Assembly (NCBI GenBank): GCA_002450905.1
Contig: DKAT01000060.1
Coordinates: forward strand, 1-46,834
Origin: Spirochaetia bacterium UBA6919
Lineage (GTDB): Bacteria; Spirochaetota; UBA6919
DNA length: 46,834 nt
Direction: 5' to 3'
Part shown: one piece after another, positions 6,927-16,881 of the stretch
Layout: every line of letters begins with the position of its first letter
Numbering within the stretch: the first letter of the stretch is position 1
Program-made: the position numbers and the translations under genes
Notes under the pieces: generated by a model
What the model saw: only the letters and a program-made list of their open reading frames with translations
The model's database searches: none
Told to the model about the DNA's origin: nothing

Positions 6927-9209
6927 ATGTATTTAAAACAATGGCTTGAAAAAATCCTTTATTCAGCTTCGGAAGGAACACAACGCCCATTGATAAAAAA
7001 GAATTATGAGAGTAATGTACCTGGTTTGTATATAATAGGTGATTTAGCTGGTGCACCTGTTATTAAATATGCTATGGAACAAGGATATAATGTTATTGAG
7101 CATATCAAATCTCTGTCTGATTATAAGAGTAATAATTCTGATATATATGATATTCTTGTTGTAGGCTCAGGAGCAGCAGGATTAAATGCAGCTCTTAGTG
7201 CGCAAGACAAGGGACTAAGATGTGTAGTATTGGAAAAAAATAAGATAGCAAATACTATTGAGAATTTTCCTGAGGGGAAATGGGTATATGCTGAACCAGA
7301 GGACATCCCACCAAGAGGTAAGCTTTGGTTAGACGGGGCAAGCCGAGAAGATCTCATTCAACGTTGGCATCAGATAATAAAAGATAATAATTTAGATGTT
7401 AGAATCAATGAACCATTAATCTCTTTAGAGAAGAAAAAGGATCATTTTATTATTCACAGTAATAAAGGGCAATATCTTGCTAAAAGAGTTATTTTGGCTA
7501 CAGGTCAGAGGGGTAATCCAAGGCGGTTGGGAGTTGCTGGTGAGGATTCAATGCATATCTATCACTCTCTTTATAACGCTAGTAAGTTTCATGACAGGAA
7601 TATTCTTATAATTGGTGGAGGAAACACAGCAGTAGAATCCGCGATCAGCTTATGTGAAAGAAATCATGTAATTTTAACTTATCGTGGCAGTCAATTTTCT
7701 CGGATCTTCAAGGATAATAAAAAATTACTTGATGAAAAGCTCTCTCAGGGGAAGATAAGTTTATATCTCGAAACGGAGGTTTTGGAATTTAAAGAAAATA
7801 ATGCAATTTTAACTTCTAAAACAAAAAGTGATACAATTAATATTTCTTATGATTTAGCATATATTTTGATTGGCAATGAGATTCCCAGGGATTTTTTAAA
7901 ATCTTTGGGTATTCAGATGGAAACAGAGTGGTATGGTAAGCCTTTGAATGCTGTTCTACTCGTTATTTTATCTTTATTTGGATTATGGGTATACGGTTCA
8001 AATGGTGATATTCTTGGATATCCAATTAAACAAATACCTTCTGAAATAGGAATAGGACTATCGACTATATCAATAAGCTTATTGGTTCTTTTTGGAATAA
8101 AAAAAGATCGATACGCCTGGCTTGGAATAATGTTTTTAATATGTTATACTATTTATGGAGTGAAGACTGGACATGGGTCTGAGTTTTGGCCATTTAAAAA
8201 CTGGGGCTATCATTGGTTATCCTTCTTTGAAAGGCCCTGGTCGTTTTGGTATACAGTTCTTTATACTTTAATTATGACAATTTTTGGCTTCCAGGCGATG
8301 AAACGTTGGGGTTTCGATAAGAAAGACTGGTTTCAGATTTGGCGTTATATAAGTCTTTTAGCCTTTCAGTGGATGTTTTTTTTTATCATACCTGAATTTT
8401 TATTTCAGTGGGCTGTAAAATATCAATGGATTGGAACAGCATTATCTAGTGATCCTAATTTTACGGAACAGGCCTGGAGGACTTATGGAATAATTTATGC
8501 ATGGCCTTTGTTTTTCTACACATTTTTTTATAACCCCCATACAATTTGGATAGTGTGGGGTTTGTTCTTGTCATTTATAATTATTCCTTTACTAACTATT
8601 TGGCATGGTAAAAGGTATTGTTCATGGATCTGTGGTTGTGGTGGTTTAGCTGAAACATTGGGGGACAGATGGAGACACTTGGCACCGAAAGGTAAATCTG
8701 CTGTCAAATTAGAATGGATGAACATGATAATATTTATATTTGCAGTAACAGTAACTGTTATCATGCTTTTGAAAGACATTATTGGCTTATTTGATGTATC
8801 GGAGGTATCAATATCGATTTATCGTGTTCTGGTTGATATTTGGCTGGTTGGAATTCTTCCTGTTACGTTGTATCCATTTCTTGGAGGTAAGATATGGTGT
8901 CGTTACTGGTGTCCCCTCGCTAAATTTATGCATATTACCTCAAAATTATTTACTAAGATTGGTGTGGGGAAATTTGCCATCAAATCAAATCACAAGTGCA
9001 TTGGGTGTAATGAGTGTTCAAGGAATTGCCAAGTGGGAATCGATGTAATGAACTTTGCCTTAAATCAGGAAACTTTAGATAATACTAATAGCTCTTGTAT
9101 AGGATGTGGGATTTGTATATCAGCTTGCCCTATGGACGTTCTCAGCTTTAGATATGATGTAAAACTTGAACAGAAAGATAATTTGGCGTATTCTCAAAAG
9201 AAAATGTAG
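6927..9209 (+). CDS. FAD-dependent oxidoreductase fused to NapH-like membrane polyferredoxin
   Basis: 760 residues. Residues 1-65 resemble the C-terminal tail of a thioredoxin-reductase-like protein (GLYIIGDLAGAP, then KYAMEQGYNVIEHI). Residues 74-335 are a full FAD/NAD(P)-binding domain with VVGSGAAG (78-85) and IIGGGNTA (about 227-234), but without the CxxC of thioredoxin reductase. From about 340 several membrane helices follow, with NapH/CcoG-type cysteine motifs CSWICGCGG (about 565) and CRYWCP (about 658), and two 4Fe-4S ferredoxin motifs, CIGCNECSRNC and CIGCGICISAC. Such an architecture could move electrons between NAD(P)H, flavin and a membrane or extracytoplasmic partner. Good AAGGA before the ATG. 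The physiological partner is unknown; the neighbouring sox operon is suggestive only. Confidence 0.88.
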   Translation: MYLKQWLEKILYSASEGTQRPLIKKNYESNVPGLYIIGDLAGAPVIKYAMEQGYNVIEHIKSLSDYKSNNSDIYDILVVGSGAAGLNAALSAQDKGLRCVVLEKNKIANTIENFPEGKWVYAEPEDIPPRGKLWLDGASREDLIQRWHQIIKDNNLDVRINEPLISLEKKKDHFIIHSNKGQYLAKRVILATGQRGNPRRLGVAGEDSMHIYHSLYNASKFHDRNILIIGGGNTAVESAISLCERNHVILTYRGSQFSRIFKDNKKLLDEKLSQGKISLYLETEVLEFKENNAILTSKTKSDTINISYDLAYILIGNEIPRDFLKSLGIQMETEWYGKPLNAVLLVILSLFGLWVYGSNGDILGYPIKQIPSEIGIGLSTISISLLVLFGIKKDRYAWLGIMFLICYTIYGVKTGHGSEFWPFKNWGYHWLSFFERPWSFWYTVLYTLIMTIFGFQAMKRWGFDKKDWFQIWRYISLLAFQWMFFFIIPEFLFQWAVKYQWIGTALSSDPNFTEQAWRTYGIIYAWPLFFYTFFYNPHTIWIVWGLFLSFIIIPLLTIWHGKRYCSWICGCGGLAETLGDRWRHLAPKGKSAVKLEWMNMIIFIFAVTVTVIMLLKDIIGLFDVSEVSISIYRVLVDIWLVGILPVTLYPFLGGKIWCRYWCPLAKFMHITSKLFTKIGVGKFAIKSNHKCIGCNECSRNCQVGIDVMNFALNQETLDNTNSSCIGCGICISACPMDVLSFRYDVKLEQKDNLAYSQKKM

Positions 9210-9231
9210 CTCTACTACGGATGAATAATTA

Positions 9232-10071
9232 TTAATTTAATTTTAGAAAGAACTGAATTATATTCTCAATTTCAGATGACCAATATTTCCAGTCATGAGC
9301 ATATTTTTCAGGAAAATGACATTTTATTTCTAAATTTGGGTGAGCTTTTTTAATTGCATTACAGAAATTAATGCTTTGTGAGGGAGGAACAAGGTGATCA
9401 TCCTCTCCGTGACCAAGATAAATGGGCATTATCCATTCATCAATCTTACTTTGAGGATTATCTACAGTCTCCCAACGGATTTTATGATTTTGAAAATTAC
9501 CATATACAGCAGTCATTAACTTATCCTCAGGCATTTTACTTTGATCAAAATCACCTGATAGTGATGCTCCTGCCTTGAACAACCCAGGATTATTCAGGCT
9601 AATTATAGCAACACCTCTTCCCCCGGTGGATAATCCCATGATGTAATTATTATTTCCATTGATAAAGATTCCGTAAGATAACATAGCAGGGAGAAAAATA
9701 TTTTGAATCCATTGTCCCCCTGGAGTTAAAGACCATTTTAAAGTAGTTTCAGGGAAGTATTTTGACTCATAAAGGGTTTTTGACATTTCAGGAAAGATTA
9801 ATCGCAGTCCATTTTTTTCTGCTAAGCTTAGAAGCTTTGTATTTTGATACCATAATTTACGATTAAAGTTCCATCCGGGTAATACTAGGACATCCCCATT
9901 GACTTTGCCTTTTGGAACGAAAATATCAACCGGGATATTTTTGGAATGATTATTTTTTGATTCATTGATATAAGTAGTGGAGATTCCGGGTGGTAAAGAT
10001 TTGATATCATTCGTACCACCTGGATTCATTGTCATTAATAGAAATAGAAGAATATTAATATGAAAGAACAT
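9232..10071 (-). CDS. Secreted alpha/beta-hydrolase, esterase D-like
   Basis: 279 residues with a hydrophobic N-terminus, probably a signal peptide. The alpha/beta-hydrolase triad is visible: nucleophile elbow GLSTGG, acid in LGHGEDDHLVP and histidine in KYAHDWKYW. The oxyanion region is LPGWNFNRKLW. It resembles the esterase D / putative esterase group. The ATG directly follows the stop of the upstream lipoprotein gene (TAAATG), so the two are translationally coupled. Substrate unknown; the coupling suggests it works with the adjacent lipoproteins at the envelope. Confidence 0.8.
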   Translation of the reverse strand: MFFHINILLFLLMTMNPGGTNDIKSLPPGISTTYINESKNNHSKNIPVDIFVPKGKVNGDVLVLPGWNFNRKLWYQNTKLLSLAEKNGLRLIFPEMSKTLYESKYFPETTLKWSLTPGGQWIQNIFLPAMLSYGIFINGNNNYIMGLSTGGRGVAIISLNNPGLFKAGASLSGDFDQSKMPEDKLMTAVYGNFQNHKIRWETVDNPQSKIDEWIMPIYLGHGEDDHLVPPSQSINFCNAIKKAHPNLEIKCHFPEKYAHDWKYWSSEIENIIQFFLKLN

Positions 10072-11328
10072 TTATTTTATTTGTTCAGCAAAGATTAAAT
10101 GTGATTCTCCTGGCCTATAATGATACCCGTAACGAAATGGCAATTTTCCTTTTGACATTTTTTTTACGCAATCAAAAAGTGATTTCTGGAAATGCCCTTT
10201 AAACAAGTAAACTGGACGTAGATAATAACCAAAACATGTGAGCTTCCACAAATTTTTGGTATAATATAATAATGGGACACCGGAGTCATCCTGAAGAATC
10301 TGAGAGCTTTTTGAGAGAATGATATTTCTTATTTTACCGAACTCTCTGTTATGTAAAATATAAGATGCGGATTTTATAATCGTTGTATAAGTTTTTTGAC
10401 TGTTTAAATATTTTACAAAGTTCTTATGTTTTCTCAAAGAAGCATCAATAATATTTATCTGGTAATATCTTAGACGTTGAACAGGAGCATTTTTATCTTT
10501 TCTAAAGATGATTTCAACACCATTAACGCCATTTTTAGGCTTGGATTCATTTCCTGTATTTTCAATAATTTTGGCTTTATTATCAAGCCATATTTTTCTT
10601 ACATAGAGAATTTCATATTTTTGTCTGGATAAGAAAAACATCATTGTGCCTGTGATGCTGCTTAGAGTATTTTCACCCATAAATCTCATCATTTTTTTAG
10701 TCACAAAGAAATTAATAGTTAAAATATTATTTAGTGCCTGATTGAGTTGCCATAAATCCCTCATAATTATTTTTTCAATAGCTTTATGGGGTTGTGGAAT
10801 GACTCCTGGACGTTCCAAACCAAACATAATAAAATCTCTTCCTTTCTCAAAAAAAGACAGTGGGTTTATCGTGTCTGGTCCGCTGAAAGGATAAAATATC
10901 ATTTTGTTATAAGATGCAGGGAGATTTTCTTCCCGCCATTGTTTTATGGTTGAAATGTTTTTATTTTGAAGAGTTTTCCAAAGTTGATCCATTTTCTTTT
11001 TATAATTTAAATAGTTATTAGACTTTGATATTTTTCCAAGCTTGGTATCTTCTTTAACTGATAAACCTGCTATGAAACGGGCAGTTTGATTAAAAATAGG
11101 TTTAATTTTCTTTTCATCAATAGGATCTGATTCAGAGAAATAATCAGAGCCAAGTTTCTTTTTCACAGGGGGTTTTACAATTTTTTCATTCTTTTTATTA
11201 TCAGGATTATTTTTTGGATCTTTTTTTGAAGGATCATCCTTGCTACAATTTATTATAAGTAGAGCAGAAATTAAAGAGATCATTATATAAATCACTTTAC
11301 TTTTTTGTCTATTTAGAAATATTTTCAT
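10072..11328 (-). CDS. Lipoprotein of unknown function, paralogue 1
   Basis: 418 residues. An N-terminal helix ends in LLIINC (lipobox with Asn at -1), followed by a charged linker rich in Lys, Asp, Asn and Pro to about residue 60. The remaining ~350 residues are strongly similar to the next upstream gene: shared motifs include PFSGPD, KSASYILHN, SKSSQILQDDSG and FRYGYHYRPGESHLIFA. I do not recognise the family. The conserved ILQDDSGVP and YHYRPGESHL blocks look like active or binding sites. It is the second gene of a three-gene unit, coupled to the esterase downstream. Confidence 0.75.
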   Translation of the reverse strand: MKIFLNRQKSKVIYIMISLISALLIINCSKDDPSKKDPKNNPDNKKNEKIVKPPVKKKLGSDYFSESDPIDEKKIKPIFNQTARFIAGLSVKEDTKLGKISKSNNYLNYKKKMDQLWKTLQNKNISTIKQWREENLPASYNKMIFYPFSGPDTINPLSFFEKGRDFIMFGLERPGVIPQPHKAIEKIIMRDLWQLNQALNNILTINFFVTKKMMRFMGENTLSSITGTMMFFLSRQKYEILYVRKIWLDNKAKIIENTGNESKPKNGVNGVEIIFRKDKNAPVQRLRYYQINIIDASLRKHKNFVKYLNSQKTYTTIIKSASYILHNREFGKIRNIILSKSSQILQDDSGVPLLYYTKNLWKLTCFGYYLRPVYLFKGHFQKSLFDCVKKMSKGKLPFRYGYHYRPGESHLIFAEQIK

Positions 11329-11388
11329 TTTTTTTTTACCTCTTAAAATATATTAATTGGATTAATTTTAATTATTTAACTCTAATAA

Positions 11389-12675
11389 TTATTGATTTCG
11401 AACAGCAAATATCAAATGGGATTCTCCTGGTCTATAATGATATCCGTATCGGAATGGTAATCTCGCCTTTGACATTTTTTTAACCCCATCCCGAAGTGCT
11501 TTTTGATAATATGCACGGAAGAGAGTAATGGGTGCAACATAATATCCAAAATATGTTAGCTTCCATTTACCTTTGGTATAGAATCGAATAGGCACTCCAG
11601 TATCATCTTGAAGTACCTGAGAGCTTTTTGAAAGAATAATATCCCTTATTTTACCGAACACATTATTGTGCAGAAGATAGGATGCAGATTTAATAATAGT
11701 AGTAAAGGTTTTTTGACTATTTAAATATTTTACGAAATTCTTATGTTTCAACAAAGATGGGTTGCTGATATCTATCTGATAATACCGAACACGTTTTAAA
11801 GGAGAGTCACTGTTTTTTCTGAAAACGATTTCAACACCTTTAACGCCATTTTTAGTTTTGGAATCTTTACCTGTGTTATTAATAACTTTAGAATTATTAT
11901 CCAGCCATATCTTTTTGATATAAACAACTTCATAACTAAGTCTGGATAGGAAGAACATCATAATCCCAGTTACACTGCTAAGAGTTTTTTCACCAACATC
12001 CTTTCTCATATCAATGGTTTTAAAGAAATTAATATGCAGAATTGTATTGAGGGCTCTGTGAATACGCCATAAATCATTCATAACTGTCTGCTGGTGAGTT
12101 TTATGAGGTTGTGGAATTGAACCAATTCGTTCTAGTCCGTACAGAATAAAATCTCTTCCATCCTCAAAAAAGGCGATGGGATTGATCATATCCGGTCCGC
12201 TGAATGGATAGAAAATCATTTTATTATATTCAGCAGGGAGATTTTTTTCACGCCACTTTCTAATAATAGAAATATTTTTGCTTTGCAGTCTTGTCCAGAG
12301 TTTGTTTATTTGCTGTTTATAATTTAAATAATTTCTGGTCTTTGAAAGTTTGTATAGCTTTGATGGTTCATCTACAGATAATCCAGCTATAAATCTGGCA
12401 GTATTATTATACACTGGTTTCATTAAATCTTCTTGTATAGGATCATCATCAGCAAAGTAATCAGATCCTGGTTTCTTTTTGACAGGAGCTATTTTTTTAT
12501 TGATATCTTTGTTATTATCTGTCTTTTTAAGATCCCCTTGTGGGTTGTTATTATTTTTTGTTGAATCCTTAGAATCCGATGTTTTATTATTACAAACAAT
12601 CAGTAGAAAGGAGAATATTACGATTGTTATGAGTGTCGATATTCGAGAACCCCATTGATAGTAAATGCTGTTCAT
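11389..12675 (-). CDS. Lipoprotein of unknown function, paralogue 2
   Basis: 428 residues, a tandem duplicate of the next gene downstream, 60 bp apart. The N-terminal helix ends in LLIVC; Val at -1 makes this lipobox weaker than that of its paralogue. A charged, Asn/Lys-rich linker follows. Shared blocks include PGSDYFADDDPI, FYPFSGPDMINPIAFFE, GLERIGSIPQPHK, VLQDDTGVP and FRYGYHYRPGESHLIFA. Identity looks high through the core and low in the linker, which suggests an old but constrained duplication. AAAGG before the ATG. First gene of the unit with paralogue 1 and the esterase. Function unknown. Confidence 0.75.
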   Translation of the reverse strand: MNSIYYQWGSRISTLITIVIFSFLLIVCNNKTSDSKDSTKNNNNPQGDLKKTDNNKDINKKIAPVKKKPGSDYFADDDPIQEDLMKPVYNNTARFIAGLSVDEPSKLYKLSKTRNYLNYKQQINKLWTRLQSKNISIIRKWREKNLPAEYNKMIFYPFSGPDMINPIAFFEDGRDFILYGLERIGSIPQPHKTHQQTVMNDLWRIHRALNTILHINFFKTIDMRKDVGEKTLSSVTGIMMFFLSRLSYEVVYIKKIWLDNNSKVINNTGKDSKTKNGVKGVEIVFRKNSDSPLKRVRYYQIDISNPSLLKHKNFVKYLNSQKTFTTIIKSASYLLHNNVFGKIRDIILSKSSQVLQDDTGVPIRFYTKGKWKLTYFGYYVAPITLFRAYYQKALRDGVKKMSKARLPFRYGYHYRPGESHLIFAVRNQ

Positions 12676-12882
12676 ATTGTAAAACCTTTTTTAATATAAT
12701 TTATTTTAAATCAGAAGGATAATCATGACAATAAGTAAAAATTATTGAGTAGAAAATAATATATAATTTTCATCAACAAAAAACAACTTTTTTTAAAAAT
12801 TGTTATTATTTTCCATACAACTTTGTATTATTTACAAATAGTCGAAAATTATTTTATTATTCTACCCATAAACGAGGTAAAT

Positions 12883-15852
12883 ATGCAGGATGATTTTCTT
12901 TTAGAAAAGAATATTTTGGATATAGCTTATCATATTTATAAATCTACACAGGGAGAAGTGCCTTCTTATTTTGACATTAAGAAATGGAAGGGCAAAATTA
13001 TGTCATGGGCAATGCATGATGATTTATTCAGAGTACAACTCCTTAAATTTATTGACGTACTACCTGTTTTGAAAAAGCATTCTGATATTATTAAGATATT
13101 GAAAGAGTATTTCACAAAAGAAGTTCACACACCAAAACTCTTGAGATGGGCTTTAAATAGAATTTCAAAACAAGGGTTTATTCCTACTCTTGTTGGAAAA
13201 ATCATTCGGAGTAATGTTGAAAATCTTTCAAGGCAATTTATCACGGGTAGCGATCCTGAATCTGTTTATCCTGTGTTAAAGCATCTATGGGATGATGGAT
13301 ATTCTTTTACCATAGATCTATTGGGAGAAGCTGTCTTGAGTGATTATGAATCAGACATATACAAGAGGCGTTATATTTACTTATTAAAGTATTTAAAAGA
13401 GAAAATCAATTCTTGGAATGAGAATAATTGTTTAGATAAAGATCATAAGGGTGACAGTCCCAGAATTGATTTGTCAATCAAATTATCCGCATTCTATTCC
13501 CAAATGAATCCTATGAATTGGGAAGATTCAATAAATTGTTTAAAAACATCTTTAAGAGAACTTTTAAGAGAAGTAATGTCAGTTAATGCTTCTTTGACAT
13601 TTGATATGGAGCACTACTATTTTAAGGATTTAATTATTGAGACGTTCAAGAGCATTCTACTTGAAGGTGAATTTTCAAATTACCAACAATTTGGGATAGC
13701 TTTGCAAACTTATCTTGTCAGTTCCGAAGAAGACTTAATCTCTTTAATCTCTTGGGTTAAAGAAAATAATAAGATAATTAAAATACGTCTTGTGAAAGGA
13801 GCATATTATGATTACGAAATTGCGGTAAACTCACAGCATGGTTGGGAAATTCCTGTTTTTAAAAATAAGGCGGACACAGATGCACAGTTTGAAAGACTCA
13901 CAAAAATCCTTTTGGAGAATACTGATTATATAAAGCCCGCTATTGCATCCCATAATATTAGGTCGATAAGCAATGCTGTAGCCCTGGTGAATTATTTAGG
14001 AATTGATAAACATGCTATAGAATTTCAATTTTTATACGGTATGGCAGAGTCCATTCGGACAGCAGTCAAAGAAATGGGTTACAGAACAAGAGTATATACT
14101 CCAGTTGGAGAATTATTACCAGGTATGGCCTATTTTGTCCGACGAATTCTTGAAAATACTTCCAATGAATCAGTACTAAGACAATCCTTTGTAGAAAAAA
14201 TCCCTTTTGAGAACATATCTAAACAACCTATATTGAAATTTACTAAATATGAAAAACCTAATCAGGATTATGAGTTTTATAATCACCCACTCACTAATTT
14301 TTCTAAGAATATAAACCGTCAAAAGATGTATCAAGCCCTAGACAATATTACAAAATCACTTGGGAAAAAATATCCACTCCTCATTAATGGAAAAAAAATC
14401 TATACAGACGAATATATACCATCGAATAATCCTGATAACCCTGATGAAATTATTGGTTATGCATCAAATGGAACAGCAGATCATTTTGAATCTATGATAA
14501 CACACGCACAACAGAATCTTGAACTATGGAAAACCATGCCTGGAGAAGATCGTGCAAAATACTTATTCAAAGCTGCTCGGGAAATGGAAAGAAGAAAATA
14601 TGATCTTATGGCTTTGGAGGTTTATGAAGTAGGGAAATCTTGGGCTGAAGCAGATGGAGATATAACCGAAGCCATTGATCACTTGAACTATTATGGGAAG
14701 GAGATGGTCAGATTATCAAAAACAAATTATACAAAACAATTTCCTGGTGAGTATAACCAATATATTTACTCTCCAAAAGGGATTGCATTGGTTATATCTC
14801 CATGGAATTTTCCGTTAGCAATCCCTACAGGGATGGTATCTGCCGCTCTAGTAACTGGAAACTGCGTTATTTTAAAACCATCAAGTCTTGCAACAGTGTC
14901 ATCATGGCAAATCATAGATATATTTGAGACCATTAAGCTTCCAAAAGGGGTTTTGCAATATATCACTGGGAAAGGAGACCAACTGGGAAATACTTTAATA
15001 TCCCATCCAAAAGTGGATCTTATTGCCTTTACAGGTTCAAAAGAGGTTGGACTCAATATCTCTTGTATAGCAGGGGATAAAAGAGAAGGGCAAAGAAATA
15101 TTAAGAAAGTCATAGCAGAAATGGGCGGTAAAAATGCCATTATAGTTGATGAAACAGCGGATCTTGACGAAGCCATCTTAGGGGTTCTTCATTCAGCCTT
15201 TGGGTATCAGGGTCAAAAATGTTCAGCCTGTTCCCGAGCTGTAATTAATAAGAATATTTTTGAAGATTTTACAAATCGTTTATTGGAAGCTGTAAAGAGC
15301 ATTCAGATTGGTTCACCTTCTGATCCAAAGAACTTTATGGGGCCTGTAATTGATCAAAATGCAATGAATAAAATAAATAAATACATACAAATAGGAGAGT
15401 CGGGCTCAAATAAAAGACTTTCTTTCGGTGTAAGTAATAGCAGAAATTATATTAGTCCTACAATTTTTGCTGATATCAAGCCTGATTCCCCAATTTTAAG
15501 AGAAGAAATCTTCGGGCCAGTACTCACCCTCATTAAATCAAAAAATATCAACGAAGCAATAAAAATTGCCAATGATTCAGAATATGCTCTCACTGCAGGT
15601 TTGTTTAGTAGAAGTCCTGAGAATATTAGTATTTTTAAATCCAACATCCAGGCAGGAAATATTTATATCAACAGAAAAATAACAGGAGCTATTGTTGGAA
15701 GACAGCCGTTCGGGGGCTATGCTATGTCGGGGATTGGTTCTAAAGCAGGAGGTCCAGATTATCTTATCCAATTTATGAATCCAATAAGTATATGTGAGAA
15801 TACCCTACGTCGTGGTTACGCACCAGTTAATGAGAATTTCCTGGATCAATAA
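12883..15852 (+). CDS. putA: Bifunctional proline dehydrogenase / L-glutamate gamma-semialdehyde dehydrogenase
   Basis: 989 residues from the ATG at 12883, which has GAGGT upstream; the frame is open to a TTG at 12823, less likely. Residues about 110-440 form the FAD proline dehydrogenase barrel (KIRLVKGAYYDYE, YGMAESI, YTPVGELLPGMAYFVRRILE). Residues about 500-980 are the aldehyde dehydrogenase, with ISPWNFPLAIP, FTGSKEVG, general base E746 in AEMGGKNA, nucleophile C780 in GQKCSACSR, and EIFGPVL. Proline is oxidised to glutamate with channelling between sites. There is no N-terminal ribbon-helix-helix DNA-binding domain, so it is not self-regulating like E. coli PutA. Stands alone. Confidence 0.95.
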   Translation: MQDDFLLEKNILDIAYHIYKSTQGEVPSYFDIKKWKGKIMSWAMHDDLFRVQLLKFIDVLPVLKKHSDIIKILKEYFTKEVHTPKLLRWALNRISKQGFIPTLVGKIIRSNVENLSRQFITGSDPESVYPVLKHLWDDGYSFTIDLLGEAVLSDYESDIYKRRYIYLLKYLKEKINSWNENNCLDKDHKGDSPRIDLSIKLSAFYSQMNPMNWEDSINCLKTSLRELLREVMSVNASLTFDMEHYYFKDLIIETFKSILLEGEFSNYQQFGIALQTYLVSSEEDLISLISWVKENNKIIKIRLVKGAYYDYEIAVNSQHGWEIPVFKNKADTDAQFERLTKILLENTDYIKPAIASHNIRSISNAVALVNYLGIDKHAIEFQFLYGMAESIRTAVKEMGYRTRVYTPVGELLPGMAYFVRRILENTSNESVLRQSFVEKIPFENISKQPILKFTKYEKPNQDYEFYNHPLTNFSKNINRQKMYQALDNITKSLGKKYPLLINGKKIYTDEYIPSNNPDNPDEIIGYASNGTADHFESMITHAQQNLELWKTMPGEDRAKYLFKAAREMERRKYDLMALEVYEVGKSWAEADGDITEAIDHLNYYGKEMVRLSKTNYTKQFPGEYNQYIYSPKGIALVISPWNFPLAIPTGMVSAALVTGNCVILKPSSLATVSSWQIIDIFETIKLPKGVLQYITGKGDQLGNTLISHPKVDLIAFTGSKEVGLNISCIAGDKREGQRNIKKVIAEMGGKNAIIVDETADLDEAILGVLHSAFGYQGQKCSACSRAVINKNIFEDFTNRLLEAVKSIQIGSPSDPKNFMGPVIDQNAMNKINKYIQIGESGSNKRLSFGVSNSRNYISPTIFADIKPDSPILREEIFGPVLTLIKSKNINEAIKIANDSEYALTAGLFSRSPENISIFKSNIQAGNIYINRKITGAIVGRQPFGGYAMSGIGSKAGGPDYLIQFMNPISICENTLRRGYAPVNENFLDQ

Positions 15853-16263
15853 TTTATAATAATAATTTATACTCTGATAATATTTTATACCATTTAAAGT
15901 TTCATTGACAAGCATAAAATATCAACCCAATTTATCATATTCTTAAAAAAAATATCATAACACTAAATAGTCATTTTATTGGAGCAGGACGTGAAAATCA
16001 TGGAAAAAAATAAGGATAATTATGTTTTTAAAATAATATAATTTGAATTAAGTGCTTTGACCCAATAATACCTTTTGTGATAAAATAATTAATTTTAAAA
16101 ATATATATTTTTTGAGTAGCAATACCAAAACACTCATTAATTGACAATAATAGTTTTTCACTAACAAAATATATATTTCAAATGTAACTTAGAATGGCAA
16201 TTCCCATTTAAGAAGAAAATCATAAACATCAGATTAAGCCTGGAACCTAAATAATACTTATTC
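15853..16263 (+). other. Intergenic, no gene seen
   Basis: About 410 bp of very AT-rich sequence between the convergent putA and thioredoxin-like genes. No convincing ORF, RNA gene or strong hairpin terminator is visible. Confidence 0.6.
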
Positions 16264-16854
16264 TTAGAGATTTTTTGAATCTCCAATCACCTTCTGAAGG
16301 AATTCAACATACTCATCACTGCCCCATTTTCTATCCCGGTGAGCTACTCCAATTATCACCCCTTGTTTATTGATAATATAGGTGGTTGGAACAGATCCCT
16401 GTCCAAGAGCATTAGCTAATTTTCTTTGTGGGTCAAATAATACTTTTGTTGTCATCTTGTTTCGCTCAATATATATTGGTATCTGGTCAGCTTGGGCTTC
16501 TTTATCCACAGAAACTGAAAGTATTTCAAGATCTTTTCCAGCTAATTTCTTTTTTAACTTCTCAAACTCTCTTTTCTCCTTCAGACAAAATGGACATGTT
16601 AGAAACCAGAAGTTTACCAGGACAACCTTCTTACCAACATAATCTTTTAATGAGATTTTGTTATTCGTCACTTTGTCTATAGTAACTTCTCTTACGCCAA
16701 TATCAAAAACATTTTTATTCCCATTATACTTTTCAATCCCCAAATCATTCAGGAAAGTTTGGTAATTATCGATAACATCTTTCTTTTGACAACTACTTAA
16801 CTGGATTAAAATAAATGCGAATATAAACAGTCCAAGAAAATTAATTGATTTCAT
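16264..16854 (-). CDS. TlpA-like thioredoxin lipoprotein with CPFC site
   Basis: 196 residues. Signal peptide ends in a good lipobox, LSSC. The redoxin domain has WFLTCPFCLKEKREF as the active site (CPFC rather than WCxxC), ILSVSVDKEA, cis-Pro region GSVPTTYIINKQG and a C-terminal RDRKWGSDEY. Second gene of a two-gene unit with a close relative 27 bp upstream; AGGAG lies ahead of the ATG. Likely an envelope thiol-disulfide or peroxide-type redoxin. The unusual dithiol dipeptide would change its redox potential. Partner unknown. Confidence 0.85.
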   Translation of the reverse strand: MKSINFLGLFIFAFILIQLSSCQKKDVIDNYQTFLNDLGIEKYNGNKNVFDIGVREVTIDKVTNNKISLKDYVGKKVVLVNFWFLTCPFCLKEKREFEKLKKKLAGKDLEILSVSVDKEAQADQIPIYIERNKMTTKVLFDPQRKLANALGQGSVPTTYIINKQGVIIGVAHRDRKWGSDEYVEFLQKVIGDSKNL

Positions 16855-16881
16855 ATCAAATCAAAGCTCCTATAAATATTA

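Noticed and set aside
12823..12882. TTG start extending PutA by 20 codons
   Set aside because: The ATG at 12883 has a GAGGT site and matches the expected N-terminus; the extension has no ribosome site.
14766..15176. 136-codon minus-strand ORF inside putA
   Set aside because: Antisense to the conserved aldehyde dehydrogenase domain; no independent support.
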